Shown: positions 7,212 to 13,856 of the stretch, piece after piece | Numbering within the stretch: position 1 is the first letter of the stretch | How the letters are laid out: every line of letters starts with the position of its first letter | Assembly: GCA_002367235.1 (NCBI GenBank) | Contig: DFBC01000152.1 | Location: 1-15,157 of the forward strand | From: Cellvibrionales bacterium UBA3090 | GTDB taxonomy: Bacteria; Pseudomonadota; Gammaproteobacteria; Pseudomonadales; Porticoccaceae | DNA: 15,157 nucleotides | Reading direction: 5' to 3' | Made by a program: the position numbers and the translations under genes | Notes under the pieces: generated by a model | Databases searched by the model: none | The model's input: only the letters and a program-made list of their open reading frames with translations | Told to the model about the DNA's origin: nothing

Positions 7212-7262
7212 ACGTTTTACGTTGATATTGGTTGACAATTTTATTCTCTTCTCTCAACAAAG

Positions 7263-7297
7263 TTACCCACAAAATCTGTGGATAACTTTGTGCATTA
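7263..7297. promoter_or_regulatory. Cluster of three DnaA-box-like sites
   Basis: TTACCCACA (+), TTATCCACA (-) and TAATGCACA (-) lie within 35 bases. The middle one is identical to the high-affinity DnaA box; the other two each differ from TTATNCACA at one position. The first two form a near-perfect inverted repeat running 7259-7289; the second and third are head-to-tail, 12 bases apart. Binding is inferred from motif identity only. Confidence 0.5.
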
Positions 7298-7382
7298 CTT
7301 TAATAAAACTCGCTCAACTCCACTCAATCGGGCTATGCGAGCAAAATGGTTATTTTTTAACCACTATGTAAATACCCTTAAA

Positions 7383-7425
7383 AATCAACATGTTATGAAA
7401 GCTCGATCAAAATATCAATGACTTA
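7383..7425. promoter_or_regulatory. Two IHF-consensus sites 30 bases apart
   Basis: AATCAACATGTTA (7383-7395) and TATCAATGACTTA (7413-7425) both fit WATCAANNNNTTR exactly, on the same strand. The 30-base offset is close to three DNA helical turns, so two bends would face the same side. AT-rich sequence raises the chance of random matches. Confidence 0.4.
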
Positions 7426-7634
7426 CAAAGCATTCCCATAATTTATTTAAGGTAATCGGTCTAATTGTGGACAACCCAGCCCACTGAAAATTAAATATTG
7501 CATAATTGACCAACAACACAATGCTGATATGGACGAGACAGGCCGCAAGCCGAGAGCAATGCACATGCCCGTTTTAGGGGAAAAAGGTATGAAAATTCGA
7601 GAGGACTAGCGCGTTAGAACCAAATTCCTAGCAC

Positions 7635-8396
7635 TTAAGCCTGTATCTGAAACCAGAGCCCATCCTGATCCTGGCTTGCATAGTGGACAGCGGCCAGCCG
7701 CTCCTCCATCTCTGACATCATCGATCGAATCAAATCCAGGCTATTATTTTTTTCACTGATGTGACCGAGCACCAACTGTTGCAATTGTTCCAGTTTCAAC
7801 TGCTGTAATAGAGCAAGAGCCTGTGAGTTATTCAAATGTCCCCAATCACTAGCCACACGCTCTTTTAAAGAGGCTGGATAAGAACCATTCGCCAACATGG
7901 ATTGATCGTGATTCGACTCCAACAACAGTGCATCGCAGCATTGATAACTGTCGACCACATGGGGTGTGATGCTCCCCAAGTCGGTAAGAACACCCAGAGT
8001 TAACCCTGCATACCTCAGAACGTACTGAATGGGTTCTCGCGCATCGTGAGGGACTGATACCGGTGTAACCCTCACCGATCCGACCTCGAAGCTGTGATGG
8101 CTATCTATGAGCTCTATATTAACGTCGGGAACACCCTTCAACGATCGAAAGGTACCCGCTGTCATTTTTACTGTCAGCCGATGCTTTTTTGCCAGAGGCA
8201 GAACGCCTCTTAGATGGTCCGAATGTTCGTGGGTCACCAGTACCGAAGTAAGGTCTTGGGCCGCTATTCCAAGCCTGGAAAGCCGCTTCTCTGTTTCACG
8301 AATAGAAAAACCGCAATCAATCAGAATAAGCGTATTACCTGCATGGACGAGGGTAGCATTGCCTTTGCTACCACTCCCCAATGAGCTAAACCGCAT
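7635..8396 (-). CDS. MBL-fold metal-dependent hydrolase (YycJ/WalJ-like)
   Basis: A 253-residue cytoplasmic metallo-beta-lactamase-fold protein of the YycJ/WalJ group. The opening MRFSSLGSGSKGNATLV and DCGFS (27-31) are signature blocks. Metal ligands follow the family pattern: THEHSDH (His56, His58, Asp60, His61), VPHD (His117), LTDLG (Asp139) and GHISEKNN (His212). In Firmicutes, YycJ/WalJ has 5'-3' exonuclease activity and acts in mismatch repair; in proteobacteria the role is not settled. It starts only 3 bases after the bamC stop with no obvious SD of its own, so translational coupling is likely. In Pseudomonas the same gene follows dapA-bamC and precedes purC; here it ends the operon at an AT-rich gap. 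Confidence 0.9.
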   Translation of the reverse strand: MRFSSLGSGSKGNATLVHAGNTLILIDCGFSIRETEKRLSRLGIAAQDLTSVLVTHEHSDHLRGVLPLAKKHRLTVKMTAGTFRSLKGVPDVNIELIDSHHSFEVGSVRVTPVSVPHDAREPIQYVLRYAGLTLGVLTDLGSITPHVVDSYQCCDALLLESNHDQSMLANGSYPASLKERVASDWGHLNNSQALALLQQLKLEQLQQLVLGHISEKNNSLDLIRSMMSEMEERLAAVHYASQDQDGLWFQIQA

Positions 8397-8399
8397 AAA

Positions 8400-9440
8400 T
8401 CAGGACAAATTGGTCCGAATGATTCTCAACAACTTCATAGCCAGCGCACGATCAAGACTGCTGTCTTGTTTGTTGCTAATACGCACTTCTATAGCCTCAT
8501 CACTTTCGCTAACCGATACTTGGTAATTAACCGCTTCCGTTTCTTTAACCTCGGTAGTAAAACCGATCAGTGCTTCAAATAAGGTTTTATTCTCATCTAT
8601 ATTCGGCGCTTCATTGAAATCAACGATCACCAGCCCTGATGATTGGTCTTTATCCACAACAGAGAATCCACCAAGTGACAGAGAGTGGACAACAGAAGAC
8701 CAAGCACGCTCATAGCTTAGCTTCATTGATATATAGGGTTGATCTTGGGTTACTATTTTTACCTTTGAATCACCGCCAATGTTTTGTGCCAGTAGCGATA
8801 CACTGCCACTATTAATATCGCTCACTAATGCATTGGAGGTCATCTCCATAAATTCTTGGCCGCGCTCACTACTGCTAGAGTATTGAGGCCACTCACCCGC
8901 ACGACTCTCCGTACCCTGGGGAACCTGCATCTGGATTAACCGAACTTCTGTACTGCTAATCCCAACACCAGGGGTGATGGTGAATCGAAAACGATGGCTA
9001 TTACTGTCGTCGTCTTTGAACTGCAACCAACCTGTTTCCAAAATACCATGGGGTGCGTCGGTTCTGGCTGTAGGCACACCGCTACGGGTCAGAATATTGC
9101 GAATCCTTGGCCATACCTCTGCAGGCGGCTTGTTAATTGCAATCCAGCGATCTGCACCAAAAGACTGAATGGTCACGGTTTCTTCAAATAAATTTTCTGA
9201 CAGGGGCTGAGGTCTTGGAACTCTAAAGACATCGGAAGTCACAGCACCCGTTTCAGGAATATCAGGAATGGCATACAGCTCCCCAACAGCCGCATCATCC
9301 TTATCATCTGGAATCACCATCGGGGGAAGCTCATGGGAGTGGAGGTACTCATTGCTCCTGTCGCGAAGCGCTACATCGCCACAACCAACAATAAATAATG
9401 CGACAGGAACCACCACCGCGAATTTTATCTTCGACATCAT
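8400..9440 (-). CDS. bamC: Outer membrane protein assembly factor BamC
   Basis: A lipoprotein subunit of the beta-barrel assembly machinery, which inserts outer-membrane proteins. Signal and lipobox are visible as VVVPVALFIVGC (Cys20). An extended, Pro/Asp-rich N-terminal stretch (about 21-80, including SNEYLHSHELPPMVIPDD) corresponds to the unstructured segment that contacts BamD. Two helix-grip domains follow (about 95-215 and 235-346), with blocks such as DRWIAINKPPAEVWPRIRNIL and ERAWSSVVHSLSLGGFSVVDKDQSSGLVIV. The 346-residue length is typical. The first of two adjacent ATGs is used because GGAG lies 8 bases before it. It sits 27 bases downstream of dapA, the arrangement conserved across gammaproteobacteria. 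Confidence 0.92.
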   Translation of the reverse strand: MMSKIKFAVVVPVALFIVGCGDVALRDRSNEYLHSHELPPMVIPDDKDDAAVGELYAIPDIPETGAVTSDVFRVPRPQPLSENLFEETVTIQSFGADRWIAINKPPAEVWPRIRNILTRSGVPTARTDAPHGILETGWLQFKDDDSNSHRFRFTITPGVGISSTEVRLIQMQVPQGTESRAGEWPQYSSSSERGQEFMEMTSNALVSDINSGSVSLLAQNIGGDSKVKIVTQDQPYISMKLSYERAWSSVVHSLSLGGFSVVDKDQSSGLVIVDFNEAPNIDENKTLFEALIGFTTEVKETEAVNYQVSVSESDEAIEVRISNKQDSSLDRALAMKLLRIIRTNLS

Positions 9441-9467
9441 TTATCGTACTCCGATTCTACGCGCTTG

Positions 9468-10352
9468 CTATCTATTCAACAGACCAGCTTGTTTTAAAGC
9501 TTCTGTAACTTGTGCATGAAACATAGGCGACAACTCTGTAAGAGGTAAACGAATGGCTTGTTGCATCAACCCCATTTCGGCTACTGCCCATTTCACAGGA
9601 ATTGGGTTGGATTGAACAAACATGGCATTGTGAACCGGCTCGAGGCGCTGATTGATTTCTCTTGCCTTCTCAGCCTCTCCAGCCAAACCTAAACGACACA
9701 TCTCTGCCATCAACTTAGGTGCCACATTTGCCGTCACTGATATATCACCATGGCCACCCATCAAAATTAATTCCAACGCCGTGCCATCATCACCGGAATA
9801 AATCGCGAAGTCCTCGGGGCAGGAATCAATCAATTCACGAGCTCTCGTCAAATCGCCAGTGGCATCTTTAATACCAATAATATTGGGGATTTCGGCCAAC
9901 CTAAAAACTGTCTCGGGCAGCATATCACAGGCCGTTCGACCCGGTACATTGTAGAGAATTTGAGGAATATCCACTGCCTCAGCAATAACTTTGTGATGCA
10001 GGTAAAGCCCTTCTTGAGTAGGCTTATTATAATAGGGAGCTACCAGTAAACAGGCATCGGCACCCGCTTGCTGAGCTCTACGAGTCCACTCTATGGCCTC
10101 GCGAGTGCAGTTTGCACCAGTGCCGGCAATCACAGGAACACGACCATTGGCATCTTCTACGATCGCGGCAATCGTCGCCATGTGCTCTTGCACATCCAAT
10201 GTTGGTGACTCACCCGTGGTACCCACAGCCACAATGGCATTGGTACCCTGCTCAATATGCCACTCAACCAAACGCTTAAGGCCGTCCCAGTCCACTTCCA
10301 GACTGCCTGGAATCATAGGGGTTACCAGAGCAACAATACTTCCGGTGATCAT
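9468..10352 (-). CDS. dapA: 4-hydroxy-tetrahydrodipicolinate synthase
   Basis: This enzyme condenses pyruvate with aspartate semialdehyde, the first committed step of diaminopimelate/lysine synthesis. The 294-residue length is normal for this TIM-barrel aldolase. Residues visible: Thr45-Thr46 in VGTTGES, Tyr108 in APYYNKP, Tyr134 and Arg139 in LYNVPGRT, and Schiff-base Lys162 in GIKDATGDL. GAGG lies 6 bases before the ATG. Of the E. coli lysine-feedback residues, counterparts of His56, Asn80 and Glu84 are present (His57, Asn81, Glu85), but Ala49 and His53 are replaced by Pro50 and Val54, so lysine inhibition may be weak. It heads the tight dapA-bamC-MBL unit and is separated from lpxL by 101 bases, which leaves room for its own promoter. 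Confidence 0.97.
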   Translation of the reverse strand: MITGSIVALVTPMIPGSLEVDWDGLKRLVEWHIEQGTNAIVAVGTTGESPTLDVQEHMATIAAIVEDANGRVPVIAGTGANCTREAIEWTRRAQQAGADACLLVAPYYNKPTQEGLYLHHKVIAEAVDIPQILYNVPGRTACDMLPETVFRLAEIPNIIGIKDATGDLTRARELIDSCPEDFAIYSGDDGTALELILMGGHGDISVTANVAPKLMAEMCRLGLAGEAEKAREINQRLEPVHNAMFVQSNPIPVKWAVAEMGLMQQAIRLPLTELSPMFHAQVTEALKQAGLLNR

Positions 10353-10453
10353 CTAAAACCTCAATGTTTGTCAAAATTTATGAAGGCGTAATGGTACTTA
10401 CCCACGTCAGGCGGCACAAGCATTAGCTCGCCTTACCGATAGACCACAGCTTT

Positions 10454-11386
10454 TTATTTTTTCTTTAGGGGATAAGGGCGTAACTCACCCTCGGGGCGCG
10501 TTTTAAAACGACGATGAACCCACATATATTGATCGGGCTGCTCCAAGATAAACGCCTCTATCTTACGGTTTACTATTTCGGCATCGGCCACATCATCACC
10601 CGTCGGGAAATTTTCCAACGGAGCATGCACTGTGACGCGATAGCCTTGATTATTGGGTAGCCGCACATGGGAAAATGGCAATACTGCAGCATTGCCAATT
10701 TTTGCAAAACGCGCAGTTGCCGTAACCGATGCGGCCGTCACACCAAAGAAGTTGGCGAAGACGCTTTGCTTCCGACCATAATCCTGATCCGGGGCATACC
10801 AGATGATCCGCCCCTGACGCAGAGCTTTGAACATACCTCGAACATCCTCTCGGGGATACACAACACCCGCGGGATCACGCACACGTCGCCCCTTGCTCTG
10901 AACATAATCATAAACAGCATTTTTATGTGGCCGGTACATGCCATCGATTGAACGCACAGAAGATAAGGTTGAGGCGCCAATTTCAAGGGTCGTGTAATGA
11001 ATCGCCATCAATAGGGCTCCACGCCCTTGCAATGCGTCAATATGCTCTAGCCCCTCTAGTTGGATCAGCTTATTTAAGCGTTCGGTAGGCCACCACCAGG
11101 CCATACCTACTTCAAAAAATGCAATACCATAACTGTCAAAATTATCGCGCAACAATTGCTGACGATGCTGCTCATCCATATCGGGAAAGCAGAGTTTCAG
11201 ATTTATTTCTGCTATTTGCTTGCGGTATCCCCCCACCCTGTACATGAGGGCACCTAATTGGCGCCCAAGCCACATAATGACGGGATAGGGCAGCATCACC
11301 AGCAACCACCAACAGCCCAACCCCAACCATGTAAGCCAATAACGTGGGTGCAGATATGCCCGCTGAAATTGATGGTTGTTACTCAT
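10454..11386 (-). CDS. lpxL: Lipid A biosynthesis lauroyl-type acyltransferase (LpxL/HtrB family)
   Basis: An inner-membrane acyltransferase that adds a secondary acyl chain to Kdo2-lipid IVA. It is 310 residues with one N-terminal membrane segment (about 15-38). The HX4E catalytic motif appears as AIHYTTLE (His130, Glu135). YRPHKN (151-156), WYAPDQDYG (196-204, Asp200) and WVHRRFKTRPEGE (289-301) are the other family blocks. The DQDYG form suits LpxL/LpxP rather than LpxM, but acyl-chain preference cannot be read from sequence. SD support is weak (GGTG 6 bases before the ATG). The gene lies between DUF2789 and dapA on the same strand; its position directly upstream of dapA fits with the surrounding envelope genes. 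Confidence 0.93.
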   Translation of the reverse strand: MSNNHQFQRAYLHPRYWLTWLGLGCWWLLVMLPYPVIMWLGRQLGALMYRVGGYRKQIAEINLKLCFPDMDEQHRQQLLRDNFDSYGIAFFEVGMAWWWPTERLNKLIQLEGLEHIDALQGRGALLMAIHYTTLEIGASTLSSVRSIDGMYRPHKNAVYDYVQSKGRRVRDPAGVVYPREDVRGMFKALRQGRIIWYAPDQDYGRKQSVFANFFGVTAASVTATARFAKIGNAAVLPFSHVRLPNNQGYRVTVHAPLENFPTGDDVADAEIVNRKIEAFILEQPDQYMWVHRRFKTRPEGELRPYPLKKK

Positions 11387-11446
11387 GATTCACCAAGACG
11401 ATGTACGACATATTTAACGCAAGAAACCAATAGAATAAGAAAACGC

Positions 11447-11452
11447 ATTATA
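11447..11452 (-). promoter_or_regulatory. Candidate -10 box for lpxL
   Basis: On the minus strand this reads a perfect TATAAT preceded by CCCCCT, about 60 bases upstream of the lpxL start. No recognisable -35 (TTGACA-like) is found at 16-18 bases, so it may depend on an activator or be chance. Confidence 0.38.
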
Positions 11453-11521
11453 AGGGGGATGACACAGAAAAGGGACGATTCGCAAAATGTTACAGAAAAC
11501 TTATTTTTTCAACTTCACAGC

Positions 11522-11755
11522 CTATGCTCTTAGCAATGAATCTAATTGATCGACCACTTCGGCCCAGTCCGAATCCTCAGCAAGCGACTCCTGGAGAAAG
11601 GCCCGCTGGCCATCAGACCAGAATTCAGCCTCCAGCAGATTCAAATCATCACCTAAGGGCTTGTGGGCAGCTATAAATTGCTCAATTGCACTATCCTGAG
11701 ATGGCAATCCTAACTGGTCAAACAATGTAGTAAGTGTATGTGCTGTTGTGTCCAT
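11522..11755 (-). CDS. DUF2789 domain protein
   Basis: A 77-residue small acidic cytoplasmic protein that matches DUF2789 along its whole length. Seen: the MDTTAHTLTTLFDQLGLPS start, FIAAHKPL (27-34), the EAEFWSDGQRAFLQESL block (42-58), and the DSDWAEVVDQLDSLL end. No function is known for the family. It is probably helical, with no membrane segment or cysteine. There is no clear SD. It lies between the fabV terminator upstream and lpxL downstream, so it is either transcribed alone or with lpxL. Confidence 0.85.
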   Translation of the reverse strand: MDTTAHTLTTLFDQLGLPSQDSAIEQFIAAHKPLGDDLNLLEAEFWSDGQRAFLQESLAEDSDWAEVVDQLDSLLRA

Positions 11756-11840
11756 ATATTAGTTATAGAGACTGAGTAATAGGAATTCAATATTTAACGC
11801 AATTCATCGCTCGTCAGCACACTACTGAAAATTTTCTGGC

Positions 11841-11876
11841 AATAAAAAGGCATCGCCGCTGCACGCGGGATGCCTT
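11841..11876 (-). terminator. Rho-independent terminator after fabV
   Basis: On the minus strand, AAGGCATC (11876-11869) pairs with GATGCCTT (11854-11847). An inner CCGC:GCGG extension with one bulged base continues the stem, and TTTTATT follows from 11848 down. It begins 18 bases after the fabV stop. Confidence 0.87.
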
Positions 11877-11893
11877 CCTTGAATCCACTGTAA

Positions 11894-13081
11894 TTAAACT
11901 AGATTCTTTATTTCGACCACGGGGTTTACATCGGCATCGTAGTCAACGCCCTCGATGTCAAACCCAAACAGATTCAGAAACTCATGTTTGTATTCCTGAA
12001 AGTCGGTCAGCTCGGCAAGGTTCTCTGTCGTAATCTGTGACCAGGCTTCTGCCACCTTATCTTGAATTTCAGGGCGAAGCTCCAACTCATCAACGCGAAG
12101 ACGGCCTTCCTCATCTAGGCGAGGAGTATCGCTGTAGAGGCATTCGGTGTAGAGGCGATAAAGCTGCTCGATACACCCCTCGTGACTACCATCTTCCTTC
12201 ATCGCCTTGAACAACAGCGACAGGTACAAGGGCATAATGGGAATTGCAGAACTGGCCTGAGTGACCACAGCCTTTAATACAGAGACCCGAGCATCGCCAC
12301 CTGAAGCGGCCAATTTTTCTCGAATACCAATAACTTTCTTGTCCAGATCTTTCTTGGCCTGACCGATGGTGCCATCCCAATATAAATCCCAGGTGACTTT
12401 TTCACCCACATAGGTAAATGCCGTTGTTTTAGCGCCTTCAGACAGGACACCAGCTTCACTCAGCGCATCCATCCACATCTGCCAATCTTCGCCACCCATC
12501 ACCGCAACAGTATTGGAAATATCTTCATCACTGGCAGCTTCAAGACTAAATTCTTGAATCTCTTCCTTGTCGGTATTGATACCCCGCAAAGTCACATCTT
12601 TGCCAATCGGCTTCAAGGTAGAGTTAAAGACTTCACCGGTTTTCGGGTGTTGACGGCGAGGCGACGCCAGGCTGTAGATCACTAAATCAACCTGCCCAAG
12701 ATCAGCTTTGATGGTTTCTATTGTCTTTTGCTTAATCTCATCGGAAAAAGCATCACCATTGATGCTCTTGGCGTACAAGCCTTCTGCTTCGGCAAACTTG
12801 TGAAAAGCCGCAGAGTTATACCAACCCGCAGTACCCGGTTTCTTTTCGGTACCCTCTTTTTCAAAGAATATACCTAGCGTAGAGGCTCCGCCCCCAAATG
12901 CAGCACCAATACGCGCCGCCAATCCGTAGCCCGTGGAAGAACCAATAACCAGCACACGCTTAGGCCCATCTATTGGCGCCTGAGCTTTAATGTAATCAAT
13001 CTGTGCTTTTACATTGGCTTCACAGCCCACTGGGTGGGTAGTAATACACATAAAGCCACGAACTCTTGGTTTGATAATCAT
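11894..13081 (-). CDS. fabV: Enoyl-[acyl-carrier-protein] reductase FabV (NADH)
   Basis: This short-chain-dehydrogenase-superfamily reductase catalyses the last step of each fatty-acid elongation cycle, or trans-2-enoyl-CoA reduction in some relatives. The 395-residue length fits FabV. Seen: MIIKPRVRGFMCITTHPVGC at the N-terminus, the NAD-binding VIGSSTGYGLAARIGAAFG (45-63), VIYSLASPRR (134-143), the Y-X8-K catalytic motif in YWDGTIGQAKK (Tyr234, Lys243), and IPIMPLYLSLLFK. No other enoyl reductase is in the window. FabV enzymes are generally insensitive to triclosan, so that trait is expected, not shown. GGAG lies 7 bases before the ATG. It is monocistronic, with its own terminator, and divergent from doxX. 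Confidence 0.96.
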   Translation of the reverse strand: MIIKPRVRGFMCITTHPVGCEANVKAQIDYIKAQAPIDGPKRVLVIGSSTGYGLAARIGAAFGGGASTLGIFFEKEGTEKKPGTAGWYNSAAFHKFAEAEGLYAKSINGDAFSDEIKQKTIETIKADLGQVDLVIYSLASPRRQHPKTGEVFNSTLKPIGKDVTLRGINTDKEEIQEFSLEAASDEDISNTVAVMGGEDWQMWMDALSEAGVLSEGAKTTAFTYVGEKVTWDLYWDGTIGQAKKDLDKKVIGIREKLAASGGDARVSVLKAVVTQASSAIPIMPLYLSLLFKAMKEDGSHEGCIEQLYRLYTECLYSDTPRLDEEGRLRVDELELRPEIQDKVAEAWSQITTENLAELTDFQEYKHEFLNLFGFDIEGVDYDADVNPVVEIKNLV

Positions 13082-13120
13082 TCCCGATCTCCATAAAGCG
13101 CCTGACGAGGCGACGAGTCA

Positions 13121-13129
13121 CTTATAACA
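13121..13129 (-). promoter_or_regulatory. Candidate extended -10 promoter for fabV
   Basis: The minus strand reads TGTTATAAG, an extended -10 (TG-n-TATAAG) about 40 bases upstream of the fabV ATG. The -35 position has only a weak TCAATG. A small CGCCT/AGGCG hairpin (13099-13112) lies in the leader between it and the SD. Confidence 0.42.
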
Positions 13130-13249
13130 AGGCCGACATGATACATTGAAGGATGTTCCCGACCAAGACATGCCCTCTCATCACCCAATAGAAATAACCC
13201 ATCGCCGCCGCCCACAAAATAGTCCTGTGTTCTGCACAACAACAACTGC

Positions 13250-13274
13250 TGCTATGATAAAAATAATCATTTTA
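13250..13274 (+). promoter_or_regulatory. Extended -10 promoter overlapped by a Fur-box-like sequence, upstream of doxX
   Basis: TGCTATGAT (13250-13258) is an extended -10 element. Overlapping it, 13256-13274 matches the 19-base Fur consensus GATAATGATAATCATTATC at 15 of 19 positions. This arrangement would let Fur block RNA polymerase. The predicted leader to the ATG at 13282 is under 20 bases. Motif match only; no Fur gene is in the window. Confidence 0.45.
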
Positions 13275-13281
13275 AATCTGT

Positions 13282-13689
13282 ATGGATAGCCGCATGTTTC
13301 AGAAAGAAGCCATAGCAAAATTACTTCTGCGTTTAACCGTCGGTATTCTGGTTTTACTGCACGGAACCGCCAAAATCATAAACCCGGGAACGCTCGAACA
13401 TATCGGCCAAAACCTGTCTGATATAGGCCTGCCATCGCTGCTGGCCTATGCGGTCTACTTAGGCGAGGTGCTTGGTCCACTGATGATTATCTTTGGTTTC
13501 AATACACGAACCGGCGCTTTGCTGGTGGTCATCAATATGGTCTTTGCTGTCATACTGGTTCACAGCCATCAACTCCTCCAGCTTACCAATCACGGTGGCT
13601 GGGCTCTGGAGCTTCAAGGGCTTTATTTATTTGGTGCACTGACCATCGCTCTTCTGGGTAGCGGCAAGTATGCCATCAAGCCGAGTTAA
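13282..13689 (+). CDS. DoxX family integral membrane protein
   Basis: A 135-residue inner-membrane protein with four predicted hydrophobic segments: about 11-29 (LLLRLTVGILVLLHGTAK), 53-72, 78-97 and 108-127. The LRLTVGILVLLHGTAKI opening, the YLGEVLGPLMIIFGFNTR block and the short loops match DoxX/SURF4-like proteins. Bacterial DoxX relatives have been linked to redox and oxidative-stress functions, for example with superoxide dismutase in mycobacteria, but the reaction is unclear. There is no convincing SD; the ATG at 13294 (residue 5) is a possible alternative start. A Fur-like box covers the probable promoter, which suggests iron-responsive expression. Confidence 0.82.
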   Translation: MDSRMFQKEAIAKLLLRLTVGILVLLHGTAKIINPGTLEHIGQNLSDIGLPSLLAYAVYLGEVLGPLMIIFGFNTRTGALLVVINMVFAVILVHSHQLLQLTNHGGWALELQGLYLFGALTIALLGSGKYAIKPS

Positions 13690-13728
13690 CCCCGTAGCAA
13701 CTAGCAAAACCAACTGCGCCATACACTA

Positions 13729-13764
13729 GGGTTGCATTGGTAAAAGCGTGGCAACCCATACGCT
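13729..13764 (+). other. Two interleaved inverted repeats in the doxX-purC gap
   Basis: GGGTTGC (13729-13735) with GCAACCC (13751-13757) forms one 7-bp stem. AGCGT (13745-13749) with ACGCT (13760-13764) forms a 5-bp stem that overlaps it, so in RNA they could be alternative stems or a pseudoknot. A TAGAAT -10-like hexamer follows at 13771-13776, so the repeats may instead be an operator in DNA. It does not match the PurR operator by eye. Confidence 0.3.
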
Positions 13765-13856
13765 ATCTGGTAGAATTCTTCGCCTTAAATTAACCCGGCC
13801 CACTGAATCACTCAGGGGCGCTGACCACAACATCATTCCACAAAGGATGGTTTGCC

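Larger units (their letters stand above)
7212..7634. other. 423-base AT-rich convergent intergenic region with DnaA-box and IHF-like sites
   Basis: No credible gene or tRNA is seen here. Genes on both sides point inward, so no promoter is needed, yet recognisable protein-binding motifs cluster here. There are four DnaA-box-like 9-mers: TTACCCACA (+, 7263-7271), exact TTATCCACA (-, 7277-7285), TAATGCACA (-, 7289-7297) and TTGTCCACA (-, 7466-7474). There are two exact matches to the IHF consensus WATCAANNNNTTR at 7383-7395 and 7413-7425. A 6-bp inverted repeat (TGGTTA/TAACCA) lies at 7347-7363. Only one GATC (7405) is present, and no dnaA, gidA or rep gene is nearby, so a chromosomal oriC is unlikely. 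A DARS- or datA-like DnaA-control locus is an inference. Confidence 0.5.

Noticed and set aside
7232..7260. TTGACA -35 promoter at 7232-7237
   Set aside because: The hexamer is perfect, but no -10 is found at 16-18 bases (CAACAA only) and there is no gene to drive.
7069..7371. Plus-strand 100-codon frame extending from the LRR gene into the AT-rich gap
   Set aside because: It begins in another frame of the LRR gene, has no SD, and its translation is low-complexity without a recognisable domain.
7530..7610. Possible tRNA or structured RNA in the GC-richer part of the gap
   Set aside because: No T-arm GTTCRANNC motif or cloverleaf pairing could be found on either strand.
7212..7634. Chromosomal or plasmid replication origin
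   Set aside because: No dnaA, dnaN, gidA, rep or par gene is nearby, no iteron array is seen, and only one GATC is present. The DnaA/IHF sites are kept as a weaker regulatory-locus hypothesis.
11447..11475. Sigma-32-type heat-shock promoter for lpxL (htrB family), suggested by CCCCCTTAT
   Set aside because: No CTTGAAA-like -35 is present at 13-15 bases upstream, so only the plain -10 call is kept.
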